Shown here: positions 36,272-46,200 of the stretch, piece after piece | Position numbering within the stretch: the stretch's first letter is position 1 | How the letters are laid out: each line of letters begins with the position of its first letter | Assembly (NCBI RefSeq): GCF_002224675.1 | Contig: NZ_NMPZ01000024.1 | Coordinates: 1-60,228 of the forward strand | Source: Segatella copri | GTDB lineage: Bacteria > Bacteroidota > Bacteroidia > Bacteroidales > Bacteroidaceae | Direction of reading: 5' to 3' | DNA: 60,228 bases | Notes under the pieces: generated by a model | Seen by the model: the letters and a program-made list of their open reading frames with translations, nothing else | Databases searched by the model: none | Told to the model about the DNA's origin: nothing | Translations under genes and position numbers: made by a program

Positions 36272-37027
36272 ATGTTAGAGGTTAAGAATCTGCATGCTAC
36301 TATTGCAGGCAAAGAAATATTGAAAGGTATCAACCTGACTATCAACGATGGTGAGATACATGCTATCATGGGACCTAACGGTTCCGGTAAGTCAACCTTG
36401 AGCGCTGTGCTCACAGGTAACCCTCTCTATACAGTAACAGAGGGCGAGGCTATCTTCAACGGCAAGAACCTTCTGGATATGAAGCCTGAGGATCGTGCCC
36501 GTGAGGGATTGTTCCTCTCTTTCCAGTATCCAGTGGAGATTCCTGGTGTATCCATGACCAACTTCATGCGTGCGGCTATCAATGCCAAGCGTGAGTATCA
36601 GGGCTTGGAGCCATTGAACACCAGCGAATTCATGAAGCTGATGCGCGAGAAGCGTGAGTTGGTGGAACTGGACAGCAAGTTGGCTCGCCGTTCTGTAAAC
36701 GAAGGCTTCTCTGGTGGTGAGAAGAAGCGCAACGAGATTTTCCAGATGGCAATGTTGGAGCCAAAGCTCTCTATCCTCGATGAAACCGACTCTGGTCTCG
36801 ACGTGGATGCGATGCGTATTGTGGCTGACGGTGTGAACAAGATGCATACCGACCAGACATCTGCCATCGTCATTACTCACTATGAGCGTCTGCTCGATAT
36901 GATTAAGCCAAGTGTGGTTCACGTTCTCTATAAGGGTAGAATCGTGAAGACTGCCGGTCCTGAACTTGCCAAGGAGATTGAGGCTCGTGGCTACGACTGG
37001 ATCAAGGCTGAAGTAGATGAGAAATAA
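36272..37027 (+). CDS. sufC: Fe-S assembly ATPase SufC
   Basis: A 251-residue ABC ATPase: Walker A MGPNGSGKSTL, signature FSGGEKKRNEI, Walker B LSILDETDSGLD, H-loop VITHYERLL. It powers SufBCD. The ATG at 36272 is chosen; an in-frame TTG 12 bp earlier is possible. It lies between sufB and sufD with short gaps. Confidence 0.96.
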   Translation: MLEVKNLHATIAGKEILKGINLTINDGEIHAIMGPNGSGKSTLSAVLTGNPLYTVTEGEAIFNGKNLLDMKPEDRAREGLFLSFQYPVEIPGVSMTNFMRAAINAKREYQGLEPLNTSEFMKLMREKRELVELDSKLARRSVNEGFSGGEKKRNEIFQMAMLEPKLSILDETDSGLDVDAMRIVADGVNKMHTDQTSAIVITHYERLLDMIKPSVVHVLYKGRIVKTAGPELAKEIEARGYDWIKAEVDEK

Positions 37028-37041
37028 TTAGGAGGATGGCT

Positions 37042-38385
37042 ATGCTTTCAGAAAATCAATATTTAGACTTGTATCAGTCTTCTTCGAGAATGATCAAGAA
37101 GAACAGTGCTGAGGTGCTCAATGCGGTGCGCGATGCTGCCTTCGAGGACTTCCGTCGCCTGGGCTTCCCTTCCCGCAAGGTGGAAAGATACAAGTATACA
37201 GATATGAGCGCCATCTTCGAGCCAGATTATGGCTTGAACTTGAATCGCCTGGAAATCCCTGTAGATCCATACGAGGCTTTCCGTTGCGATGTGCCTAACC
37301 TGAGTACTTCGCTCTACTTCGTGGTGAACGATGCTTTCTATAACAAGGCATTGCCTAAGGTGGAGTTGCCGGAGGGTGTCATCGTGGACTCTTTGAACAA
37401 GATTGCTGCAGAAAACCCAGAATTCATCGGGAAATACTACGCTAAGATTGCCAAAACCGATGAAGATGGCATCACGGCATTGAATACATTCCTGGCACAG
37501 GATGGCTTGCTTATCTACGTACCAAAGAACGTGAAGGTGGAGCGAACCATTCAGGTCATCAATATTCTCCGTTCGGATGTAGATTTGATGGTAAACCGCC
37601 GTGTGCTCATCGTGATGGAACAGGGTGCTGAGGCTAAGTTCCTCTTCTGCGATCATGCAGCCGATGATAAGAACTTCCTCGCTACCCAGGTAATCGAGGC
37701 TTATGTAGGCGAGAATGCCAGTCTCGACCTCTATTGTCTGGAGGAGACTCATTACAAGAACCGTCGTGTCAGCAACGTTTATATTGAGCAGCAGGCTAAC
37801 AGCCGTGTAAACCATAACGTGATTACACTCCATAACGGTATCACCCGCAACCGCCTCGACCTCGTATTCAAGGGCGAGGGAGCCGAGTGCTTCTGTAATG
37901 GTTGTGTGATTGCTGATAAGAACCAGGTGGTAGATAACAATACGCTCATCGATCATCAGGTGGGTCATTGCACCAGCAACGAGCTTTATAAGTATGTGCT
38001 CGATGGTGAGGCACGTGGTGCTTTTGCCGGTAGAGTATTGGTTCGTCATGGTGCCCAGAAGACTACTTCTCAGGAAACCAACCAGAACCTCTGTGCTACG
38101 AAGACTGCCCGCATGTTCACCCAGCCGATGCTGGAGATTTATGCCGACGATGTGAAGTGTGCACACGGTAGTACTGTAGGTCAGCTCAACGATGCGGCAT
38201 TGTTCTATATGCAGCAGCGTGGTGTGAGCCGTGAGGAGGCTAAGTTGCTCCTTCAGTTTGCATTTATCAACGAAGTCATCGACAAGATGGAGCTGGAGCC
38301 ATTGCGCGATCGCCTACATCATCTCGTAGAGAAGCGATTCCGTGGTGAACTCAATAAGTGCGAGGGTTGCAAGCTTTGCAAGTAG
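37042..38385 (+). CDS. sufD: Fe-S cluster assembly protein SufD
   Basis: A 447-residue paralogue of SufB. The C-terminal half has NRLDLVFKGEGAECFCNGCV, DHQVGHCTSNELYKYVLDGE and the block LCATKTARMFTQPMLEIYAD. Start: GGAGG at 37031-37035 abuts the ATG at 37036, so the second ATG at 37042, 6 bp from the site, is the better start. The tail ends in a Cys-rich NKCEGCKLCK, a feature seen in Bacteroidetes SufD. Confidence 0.95.
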   Translation: MLSENQYLDLYQSSSRMIKKNSAEVLNAVRDAAFEDFRRLGFPSRKVERYKYTDMSAIFEPDYGLNLNRLEIPVDPYEAFRCDVPNLSTSLYFVVNDAFYNKALPKVELPEGVIVDSLNKIAAENPEFIGKYYAKIAKTDEDGITALNTFLAQDGLLIYVPKNVKVERTIQVINILRSDVDLMVNRRVLIVMEQGAEAKFLFCDHAADDKNFLATQVIEAYVGENASLDLYCLEETHYKNRRVSNVYIEQQANSRVNHNVITLHNGITRNRLDLVFKGEGAECFCNGCVIADKNQVVDNNTLIDHQVGHCTSNELYKYVLDGEARGAFAGRVLVRHGAQKTTSQETNQNLCATKTARMFTQPMLEIYADDVKCAHGSTVGQLNDAALFYMQQRGVSREEAKLLLQFAFINEVIDKMELEPLRDRLHHLVEKRFRGELNKCEGCKLCK

Positions 38386-38421
38386 ATAATATCCTTTTAA
38401 AGGAGTTAAGTTCTTAAAAAT

Positions 38422-39636
38422 ATGTATGATATCAATCAAGTAAGAGCAGATTTCCCGATTTTATCGAGAACGGTATATGATAAGCCATTGGTGTATCTGG
38501 ATAATGCGGCAACCACGCAGAAGCCATTGTGTGTGCTCGATGCCATGCGCGACGAGTATCTCAACGTAAATGCCAATGTGCATCGTGGCGTTCACTATCT
38601 CTCTCAGCAGGCTACCGACCTTCATGAGGCAGCCCGCGAAACCGTGCGCAAGTTTATCAATGCGCCTAAGGTTGAGGAAGTCATCTTTACCCGTGGTACT
38701 ACCGAGAGTCTGAATCTCGTGGTTTCATCGTTCAGCGATGCCTTTATGAGCGAGGGCGATGAGGTGATTATCTCTACCATGGAGCATCACTCCAATATCG
38801 TACCTTGGCAGTTGCAGGCTGCCAAGAAGGGAATTGCCATCCGTGTAATCCCAATCAACGATAAAGGTGAGATTAACCTCGATGAATTCGCCAATTTATT
38901 TACCGAACGTACCAAAATCGTGAGCATTGCCCAGGTGAGCAACGTGCTCGGTACGGTGAATCCGGTAAAAGAGATGATTAAGATAGCTCATGAGCACGAT
39001 GTACCTGTCATGGTGGATGGTGCCCAGAGTACTCCTCATTTCGCAGTGGATGTGCAGGATATGGATTGCGATTTCTTCGCTTTCAGCGGTCATAAGATTT
39101 ATGGTCCTACCGGTATCGGTGTGCTTTACGGCAAGGAAGAATGGCTCGACAAGTTGCCTCCTTATCAGGGAGGTGGTGAAATGATTGAGAGCGTAAGTTT
39201 CGAAAAGACTACATTCGAGAAGTTACCTTTCAAGTTTGAGGCTGGTACTCCTGATTATGTTGCTACCCACGGTTTGGCTAAAGCCATTGATTATGTCTCA
39301 GCGCTCGGTATGGACAACATCGCCAAGCATGAGCAGGAACTCACCCGCTACTGTATGGAGCAGATGCGAACCATCGATGGAATCAGACTTTTCGGTGAGC
39401 AGGAAGGTAAGGATGCCGTTGTCAGTTTCTTGGTTGGTGATATTCATCACATGGATATGGGAACATTGCTCGACCGTCTGGGTATAGCTGTCCGTACCGG
39501 TCATCACTGTGCTCAGCCTTTGATGGACCGCTATGGCATTCTGGGAACCGTTCGTGCAAGCTTCGCCTTGTACAACACCAAGGAAGAGGTTGATGCGCTT
39601 ATAGCAGGCGTAAAACGCGTTTCTCAGATGTTCTAG
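38422..39636 (+). CDS. sufS: Cysteine desulfurase SufS
   Basis: A 404-residue PLP enzyme of the SufS type. PLP lysine is in FFAFSGHKIYGPTGIG; the persulfide cysteine is in RTGHHCAQPLMDRYG, the class II pattern. It supplies sulfur for SufBCD. No sufE or sufU gene is adjacent, so the sulfur acceptor is encoded elsewhere or dispensable. Confidence 0.96.
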   Translation: MYDINQVRADFPILSRTVYDKPLVYLDNAATTQKPLCVLDAMRDEYLNVNANVHRGVHYLSQQATDLHEAARETVRKFINAPKVEEVIFTRGTTESLNLVVSSFSDAFMSEGDEVIISTMEHHSNIVPWQLQAAKKGIAIRVIPINDKGEINLDEFANLFTERTKIVSIAQVSNVLGTVNPVKEMIKIAHEHDVPVMVDGAQSTPHFAVDVQDMDCDFFAFSGHKIYGPTGIGVLYGKEEWLDKLPPYQGGGEMIESVSFEKTTFEKLPFKFEAGTPDYVATHGLAKAIDYVSALGMDNIAKHEQELTRYCMEQMRTIDGIRLFGEQEGKDAVVSFLVGDIHHMDMGTLLDRLGIAVRTGHHCAQPLMDRYGILGTVRASFALYNTKEEVDALIAGVKRVSQMF

Positions 39637-39696
39637 GTCGGACAGTGAACTTGTTCGTCTTCTTAACTTCATTTATCTTCTTAAGTAGATAAGAAT

Positions 39697-40305
39697 ATGT
39701 TAGAAAGTCATTATTATAAGGATATGATTGAGGCGGGCTGCGATGAGGCGGGCAGAGGTTGTCTGGCTGGTAGCGTCTATGCTGCAGCAGTGATTCTTCC
39801 TCCCGATTATCAGAACCCTGACCTCAATGATAGCAAAAAGCTGACTGACAAGAAACGCAAGGCGCTCCGTGAACAGATAGAGCGTGATGCTGTGGCTTGG
39901 GCTGTGGGCATTGTTACTCCCGAAGAAATCGATCAGATCAATATTCTGAATGCGAGTTTCCTGGCAATGCATCGTGCCTTGGACCAGCTGAAGGTACGTC
40001 CTGAGGCGGTGATTGTGGATGGTAATCGTTTCAAGCCTTACAAGGACCTGCCTTATACCACGATTGTAAAAGGAGATGGAAAGTATCTCTCGATAGCTGC
40101 GGCAAGCATTCTTGCCAAGACTTATCGTGATGACTATATGGATGAGCTTGCAGAGGAATATCCACAGTACGACTGGAAGGGTAACAAGGGTTATCCTACC
40201 AAGAAGCATCGTGCTGCCATCAGGGAGTTTGGCATTACGCCTTATCATCGCAAGAGCTACAATCTTCTAGGCACAGGTGAACTCTCACTCGATTTTAAAG
40301 ACTAG
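39697..40305 (+). CDS. rnhB: Ribonuclease HII
   Basis: A 202-residue RNase HII. The active-site opening is [19 protein letters not shown] with Asp-Glu, followed by [12 protein letters not shown] and VIVDGNRF. It removes ribonucleotides and RNA primers from DNA. Ends before a strong terminator. Confidence 0.95.
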   Translation: MLESHYYKDMIEAGCDEAGRGCLAGSVYAAAVILPPDYQNPDLNDSKKLTDKKRKALREQIERDAVAWAVGIVTPEEIDQINILNASFLAMHRALDQLKVRPEAVIVDGNRFKPYKDLPYTTIVKGDGKYLSIAAASILAKTYRDDYMDELAEEYPQYDWKGNKGYPTKKHRAAIREFGITPYHRKSYNLLGTGELSLDFKD

Positions 40306-40337
40306 GCATCATAGCTGCAGTGCTATGATTTCCATAT

Positions 40338-40376
40338 AAAAAAGCCGTTCAACAGATTTGCCTGTTGAGCGGCTTT
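40338..40376 (+). terminator. Terminator of the suf-rnhB run
   Basis: AAAAAGCCGTTCAACAG and TGTTGAGCGGCTTTT form a long stem with a 7-nt loop and T-run. Confidence 0.85.
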
Positions 40377-40422
40377 TGATTTTGATTAGAAGTCGAGGGT
40401 GATGCCCTTTTCCTAATCAGGC

Positions 40423-40457
40423 AAAAAAAAAGAGCCGCAAGTAAAAACTTGCAGCTC
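40423..40457 (-). terminator. Terminator of the tRNA-Leu pair
   Basis: On the minus strand GAGCTGCAAGT and ACTTGCGGCTC form a stem followed by nine T (plus-strand A-run 40423-40431). A copy of the stem without the T-run lies after the other tRNA (about 40565-40590), which should allow read-through. Confidence 0.85.
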
Positions 40458-40461
40458 CTTG

Positions 40462-40543
40462 TACCCAGACCCGGGATCGAACCGGGATGGGTTGCCCCAC
40501 TGGTGTTTGAGACCAGCGCGTCTACCGATTCCGCCATCTGGGC
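40462..40543 (-). tRNA. tRNA-Leu (anticodon CAA), copy 1
   Basis: An 82-nt class II tRNA: acceptor GCCCAGA / TCTGGGT, GGCGGAATCGGTAGACGC D-arm, anticodon loop CTCAAAC (CAA), variable arm TGGG-GCAA-CCCA, T-arm GGTTCGATCCC, discriminator A. CCA not encoded. Confidence 0.95.
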
Positions 40544-40593
40544 GATGGTGTTTGCAAAGGAAAGAGCCGCAAGTAAAAACTTGCAGCTCCTTG

Positions 40594-40675
40594 TACCCAG
40601 ACCCGGGATCGAACCGGGATGGATTGCTCCACTGGTGTTTGAGACCAGCGCGTCTACCGATTCCGCCATCTGGGC
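40594..40675 (-). tRNA. tRNA-Leu (anticodon CAA), copy 2
   Basis: Duplicate of the gene at 40462-40543 (period 132 bp). It differs only in the variable arm, TGGA-GCAA-TCCA: two changes that keep the stem paired. Confidence 0.95.
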
Positions 40676-40816
40676 GATTGCGTGTGCAAAGGTACAAATA
40701 AAAATTGAAATAGCAAACTTTTTGGTGATTTTTTTTCTGAAAAAACAATTCCAGAGGCGAAAAAAGCTAAAAATGTGTTTTATTTCTCCTATTCTTTATT
40801 AAATTCTTAGAAAAGA

Positions 40817-40848
40817 TTTGGCTTTCTCGCAGATAATGAGTAATTTTA
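40817..40848 (+). promoter_or_regulatory. Promoter of manC
   Basis: TTTG (40817-40820), 20 bp, TAATTTTA (40841-40848), one mismatch to TAnnTTTG; 26 bp before the ATG. Confidence 0.65.
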
Positions 40849-40874
40849 CACTTGAATTTAGTAACTTATAAAAA

Positions 40875-41978
40875 ATGAACTATAATATGACACTTAATGA
40901 TAATAATAATTATTGTGTGATTCTCGCAGGTGGAAAAGGTCGAAGACTTTGGCCATGCAGTCGGAGCAGTCATCCAAAACAGTTCATTGACTTCTTTGGA
41001 GTCGGACGTACCCAATTGCAGCAGACATTCGATCGCATGGCAAAGATAGTACCTGCCGACCATATTTATATCAATACCAACGAGGAATATGTAGATTTGG
41101 TGAAAGAGCAGTTGCCAGAGGTGTCTGCCGACCGCATTATGGCTGAGCCTATTCATCGCAATACGGCTCCAAGTATGGCTTGGGCTAACCATCGCATCTC
41201 CATGCTGAACCCTGATGCGTGCATCATCAATACTCCTTCCGATCAGGCCATCTTCAATGAAGAGGCTTTCCGCAAGAATGTATTGGAGGGCTTGGCGTTT
41301 GTTGCAGCTAACGACCGTTTCCTGACGATGGCTGTCAAGCCTACCCGTCCGGAACCGGGTTATGGTTATATCCAAATGGGCGATGTGGTAGAAGAGGATA
41401 TCTATGCCGTACAGTCGTTTACGGAGAAACCTGAGCGTGATTTCGCCAAGATCTTTGTTGAGAGTGGCGAGTTCTATTGGAATACAGGTATCTTCCTGAG
41501 CAATGTCAAGCATCTGCGTGAGTGCTTCTGCAAGATTCTGCCTCCTGTGCTTCGTGAGTATGATAAGAAATATCCGGAGTTCAGCATAGAGACGGAGAAT
41601 GCCTATATGAAGGAGACCTTCTCTTCTTACCCTAATATCTCGGTAGATTTTGGCGTATTGGACAAGCCATCCAATGCCTGCATGATGAAATGCGACTTCG
41701 GATGGGCCGACCTGGGTACCTGGCACAGTATCTATGAGGCGATGCAGAAGAGCGAGGATGACAATGTGGTGATAGACAGCGATGTCTTCATCGAGGATTG
41801 CCATAATACGGTGGTGAAGATGCCGAAAGGCAAGCTTGCCGTACTCAATGGTCTTGATGGCTTTATCGTTGCCGAGAAAGACAATGTGCTCCTGGTATGC
41901 AAGAAGGAAGATTCTTCTGCCCTTATTCGCAAGTATGTGAATGAGATACAGATGAAGAAGGGCGATGAATACGTATAG
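40875..41978 (+). CDS. manC: Mannose-1-phosphate guanylyltransferase
   Basis: A 367-residue sugar nucleotidyltransferase. ILAGGKGRRLWPCSRSSHPK is the pyrophosphorylase signature; TRPEPGYGYIQMG, FTEKPERDFA and YWNTGIFL are further GMP-family blocks. It makes GDP-mannose for fucose and surface-glycan synthesis. The C-terminal isomerase domain of bifunctional relatives is absent, as usual for this length. A shared bidirectional terminator separates it from the convergent HIT gene. Confidence 0.94.
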   Translation: MNYNMTLNDNNNYCVILAGGKGRRLWPCSRSSHPKQFIDFFGVGRTQLQQTFDRMAKIVPADHIYINTNEEYVDLVKEQLPEVSADRIMAEPIHRNTAPSMAWANHRISMLNPDACIINTPSDQAIFNEEAFRKNVLEGLAFVAANDRFLTMAVKPTRPEPGYGYIQMGDVVEEDIYAVQSFTEKPERDFAKIFVESGEFYWNTGIFLSNVKHLRECFCKILPPVLREYDKKYPEFSIETENAYMKETFSSYPNISVDFGVLDKPSNACMMKCDFGWADLGTWHSIYEAMQKSEDDNVVIDSDVFIEDCHNTVVKMPKGKLAVLNGLDGFIVAEKDNVLLVCKKEDSSALIRKYVNEIQMKKGDEYV

Positions 41979-41983
41979 GATAG

Positions 41984-42015
41984 AAAAAGAGCAGCGAATC
42001 TTCGCTGCTCTTTTT
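41984..42015. terminator. Bidirectional terminator, manC / HIT
   Basis: AAAAGAGCAGCGAA and TTCGCTGCTCTTTTTT form a perfect stem with A- and T-runs, serving two convergent genes. Confidence 0.9.
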
Positions 42016-42021
42016 TATTGC

Positions 42022-42423
42022 TTATAACTTCTGGAATTCTGTATAAATCTTGTTGGCGATTTCCTTGAACTCCTCTTCTGAGAGCTTGAGGTGCTCCTTG
42101 CGGAAGTTCACGTCTGCCTCACTGTTCATAGGAATGAGATGGATGTGAGCGTGAGGAACTTCCAGTCCCAAAACCACCTGAGCCACCTTCTTGCATGGGA
42201 AGGCTGCCTTGATAGCCTTGGCTACTTTCTTGGCGAATACTTCAAACTCAGCCAGGTCTGCATCCTCCATATCGAAGATGTAGTCCACTTCCTTGCGAGG
42301 AATCACCAAAGTATGACCTTTGCCGATAGGGCTAATGTCGAGGAAAGCATAGAACTTGTCGCTTTCTGCACACTTGTAGCTAGGAATCTCTCCTGCTGCA
42401 ATCTTTGAAAAAATGCTTGCCAT
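42022..42423 (-). CDS. HIT family (histidine triad) protein
   Basis: A 133-residue nucleotide hydrolase. The triad is HAHIHLIPM; the N-terminus SIFSKIAAGEIPSYKCAESD and GKGHTLVIPRKE are standard. It likely hydrolyses AMP-lysine-like or AMP-N conjugates (Hint group). It follows greA on the same strand, with the greA terminator between. Confidence 0.93.
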   Translation of the reverse strand: MASIFSKIAAGEIPSYKCAESDKFYAFLDISPIGKGHTLVIPRKEVDYIFDMEDADLAEFEVFAKKVAKAIKAAFPCKKVAQVVLGLEVPHAHIHLIPMNSEADVNFRKEHLKLSEEEFKEIANKIYTEFQKL

Positions 42424-42479
42424 AATCTCTATTTCTGTTTAAAATGAATAATATATCTTGATGGGCTTACATATAACAT

Positions 42480-42531
42480 AAAAAGGAACCGTCATACGGG
42501 CATCACTGTCCGTATGATAGTTCCTTTATTC
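42480..42531 (-). terminator. Terminator of greA
   Basis: AAAGGAAC / GTTCCTTT and TCATACGG / CCGTATGA make a long stem just after the greA stop, followed on the minus strand by TTTTTATG. Confidence 0.88.
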
Positions 42532-42534
42532 TTT

Positions 42535-43002
42535 TTATTCAAATGAAATCTTGTCGATGCGAAGATTGATGATTCCGCGAGGAATCTTGATCTCTGCAAT
42601 TTCACCAACCTTCTTGTTGAGCAATCCCTGTGCGATAGGGGTCTTGATGGAAATCTTGCCTTCCTTCAGGTTAGCCTCGCTCTCGCTCACGATGGTATAG
42701 GTCATCTTTGCCTTGTTAGCCATGTTGGTCATTTCTACCTTCGACATGATCTGCACGCTGTCGGTGCTGAGCTGCTTGGTGTCGATGATTTTAGCCTCGG
42801 CAATGGTGAGCTTCAGACGATTGATCTTATCTTCTAGATGAGCCTGAGCCTCTTTAGCGGCATCATACTCAGAGTTCTCACTTAAATCACCCTTATCGCG
42901 GGCTTCAGCAATTGCGGCTGATGCCTTAGGGCGCTCTACAGTTACGAGCTGTTTCAGCTCAGCTACGAGATTGTCGTAGCCTTCTTGTGACATGTAAGCC
43001 AT
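42535..43002 (-). CDS. greA: Transcription elongation factor GreA
   Basis: A 155-residue protein with the N-terminal coiled coil (ARDKGDLSENSEYDAAKEAQ, containing the acidic tip residues) and the FKBP-like C-domain (ISIKTPIAQGLLNKKVGEIA). It stimulates transcript cleavage by backtracked polymerase. Preceded by a strong promoter and a leader of about 130 nt containing a terminator-like hairpin. Confidence 0.96.
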   Translation of the reverse strand: MAYMSQEGYDNLVAELKQLVTVERPKASAAIAEARDKGDLSENSEYDAAKEAQAHLEDKINRLKLTIAEAKIIDTKQLSTDSVQIMSKVEMTNMANKAKMTYTIVSESEANLKEGKISIKTPIAQGLLNKKVGEIAEIKIPRGIINLRIDKISFE

Positions 43003-43044
43003 AATTTTCTTTTTGTTTATTGTTATTAATTAAGTTGGCAGGAG

Positions 43045-43086
43045 GCATAAAAAATAAAGAATTCCAGTGCCTGTTGAGCACCGGAA
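43045..43086 (-). promoter_or_regulatory. Terminator-like hairpin in greA leader
   Basis: On the minus strand ATTCCGGTGC and GCACTGGAAT pair (43086-43061, one mismatch) and are followed by TCTTTATTTTTTATG. It lies between the greA promoter and start codon, so it could attenuate greA. Confidence 0.6.
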
Positions 43087-43137
43087 TCCTATATCTTATT
43101 GTGTCTCTTGTTTATCCTTTTGTTTGTAATCCGATTG

Positions 43138-43169
43138 CAAAGATAGGACTTTATTTCTGAATCACCAAA
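43138..43169 (-). promoter_or_regulatory. Promoter of greA
   Basis: Minus-strand TATCTTTG (43145-43138) and TTTG (43169-43166) are 20 bp apart: a consensus Bacteroidales promoter. Confidence 0.78.
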
Positions 43170-43216
43170 CTTTTTGGGGGAAATTTTGCAAAACGAGAAG
43201 CTTTTCCTGCTTTTAT

Positions 43217-46200
43217 TCAACTTTCCTTCGCTTTTCTTTCCAAATATCCTCCCTTGCCTCTTACGTATTCTATTAATTCGCTAAAAATCTGATTATTGCG
43301 CAGTATCTCCGGATTACCGGTCATAATCATCTGTTTCCGGGCTCGGGTAATGGCGACATTCAGCTTGCGGTCAATGATGGCTCCGTCTTCCACAAAGCTG
43401 TTGCCGGCAAGAAAATCGAGCTGCCAGATGTTCTGGATGGTGAAACTGTAGATGATGACATCACGCTGACTGCCCTGATAGCGCTCCACGGTGTCGATGC
43501 TGATCTTTTCCAGTTCCGGGATGCCCAGCTTTTCGATGCCTTTGCGCACCATGGCTATCTGGTTGCGATAGGGTACGATGACGCCCACCGTCTTCTGGGC
43601 ATCAAACCTGTCGCCGTAGAAACGGTGGATGCGGCGAAGCATATCTACTACGATTTCTGCCTCGTTGGCATTGATTTTGTCCGACACATTCGGTTCCTTA
43701 CAGAATCTGGAAGGGAGGAAGATCATGCGGTGTTCCTTCAGCAGGTCATCAAGAGCATCTTCTGATGGGAGGGTGTACGACAGTTCCGACTCCAACTGAT
43801 GCGGACAAGGTACGGGTTCCAGTTTCTCCCGGCGATAGAACATCCGGTTCGGAAACTCGGCAATCTCCGGGTGCATCCGTCCTTGTCGGCGCAGGATGCC
43901 GATGAATTCGGTGCGCTCCTCGTGGTCTTCCCATCTGATCAGGCGCTCGAAGAGGGAGTTGCGGCAGTTGGTGAGGCAGATGTCCTGCAGGATACTCATA
44001 TCGATGACACCTCCTTTCTGACTGTCGTTGATGGTAGGGATGCTCGAATCTTTCTCGCTCTGCTGCACGACGGCAGGCAACTGCTTGTAGTCGCCGATGA
44101 GGATGAACTTATCTACCGCCGATAGCAGACCGATGAGATTAGGCTCCAGTATCTGGCTCGACTCATCGATGATGGCAAGCTTGAAGTGCTTCAGCGTAAA
44201 GATGAAGGGCTTGGAGGTCATCATCGAAGTGGTGCCCACAATCACGCGCGTACCTATTATATATTGCTTGATGGCTTCCAGCTTCGGACAGTCGCTGATA
44301 GCCTTCTCTATCAGATAAGGGCGGAATCGCTCATCGCAGGAATACTCGCTGCCGAGGCGCAGAAATGGAATGCCGGAATCTACCAGCATCTCGCAGATTT
44401 CGTCCACGGCACGGTTGGTATAGCTCATCAGCAGGATAGAGGAAGCAGGCTGAAAAGCCGACTTGCCTCCGGCGGCGATGCTTTCTGCTGTAGGCTTTCC
44501 AGTTCCGTCGTTCAGTTCTTCTTCCACCATGAACTTCAGGGCACGACTGGTCTTTCCTGTTCCAGGAGGTCCCACGAGCAGGAAGTAATCCTGTGCCTGC
44601 TTGGCACGGAGGATGATGTCGTCCAATACATCGTCATAGTGTCTGGTCAATTCCTGCGAAGTGTCTCTCTCTGGAACACGCTGGCCCAGAAGAAGGTCGC
44701 GTTTGTCCTTTGGTGCACAGATAAACTGGTGCAGGTTGCGGATGCTTCCTCCCGTAGAGGCATCACTCGTTCCGTGTTCGATGGCATACGGCAGGTTCGT
44801 CTCAAAGATGTCGGCGTTCTGCTGTCCATCGGTCAGGTGAACCACGATTTCATCACAGTGAATCTCCTGCAGCACACCTTTATATAATATAGCCTTTCTC
44901 ACATCCGGTTCTTCCTTGAGCTTGTAGGTATAGAGATACACCATATCGCCGATGCGGAAGTTGGGCAGGAAGTCCTTGCCCTGGTCGGGTACGCTCAGGG
45001 TGATGGTATCATATCCGCTTCCGGCGCAGCTCTGTTCCTTTCGGATGATGTGCAGGTCGGTATAGATATTTCCGGCATCCTTCTTCTCGCTGAGTGGCAT
45101 GGTCCAGAGGTCGCTGCTCGATGTGTTCGTTCCTTCCTGTGCACCCACCTTGCTGATCATCTGTTCCCGTAATACGAAGGTCATCATGCGACAGAAGTAG
45201 GCTTCCTCCAGGGGCGATAGGGTATGGAGCGGCTTGGTGATGGCTTCTATCTGTGGTTTCAGATACTTGTTGTAGAAGAAGTCCTGAGTGCCTGCCACAT
45301 TCAATACCTCGGGGGTAAACTCGTTTAGCGCATGTTCGAAACCCTCCTTGGCTATCTCGAAGGAGGCGGCTACCAGCTGGTTGCGGTATTGGATGGCTTC
45401 CTTGAAGAGCTTCTGGTAGTAGGCTACCACCATCAGTCCGTCCTGTGGACGGTATTTGGAGTAGAGCAATCGGATGTTCACGCGGTCGTTGCTCAACTTG
45501 AAGTTGTGCTGCAATACACCATAGTAGAGCAGGAGCTGCACATAGTGAGGCTCCAGCTGATAACTGTGATAACCTGGATCCACCTGATGGGTTTCGATAT
45601 TCATGTTGCGTCCTGATTTCTGTTCCACCAGCAGTTTGCAGTCGGTGGTCATCAGATCCACACGACCCTGAATGCCGAGGGCTTCGCAGACGAACGAAGG
45701 TTCCAGGATTGCTTTCTTCCGGTCGTAAAGACTTTCGCCACGTAAAGCCGTCATCTGTACCTGAGATGCGGTGCGGGGAAAGAGAATATCCACAACCTGC
45801 TGCAGATTGAAAGCCTGCAGGCTGGCATCGGTATAGAACTTCTTGGGGTCAAACCAGGGACAGGTGCAGAATTCCAGGGCTTTCTCCCGGAAGTTTGTCT
45901 TCACCGTTTCGTTCATCTGGTATTTGCCGTGGCTGTTGATGATGTCATCCAGCGCAGCTCCGGCAAAGTTACCCAGCAGGGTAGCCTGGGTGTTGGCTCT
46001 GGGCTTCATCAGGTTGAGAAGATAGAGCAGGGGATGATGGCCGAAAGCCGTAAAACAGGTGGCGATGCTACTGATATCTACCAGATAATCCGGTTCCACC
46101 ACGATGAGACGGGGAGTGATGATGGGCTGCTTCACCTGACAGTCGAGCAGGTTGAGCTGCATCCCTTCCTTCAGGATATCCCAGAGATAGGTATGGTCGA

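Larger units (their letters stand above)
40306..40874. other. Region with tandem tRNA-Leu genes
   Basis: Between rnhB and manC lie the rnhB terminator, two tRNA-Leu genes on the minus strand with hairpins after each, and the manC promoter. Overlapping open frames here are reflections of the duplicated tRNA sequence. Confidence 0.8.

Noticed and set aside
40349..40748. Repeated 'protein' frames around the tRNA-Leu genes
   Set aside because: They are translations of the duplicated tRNA sequence.
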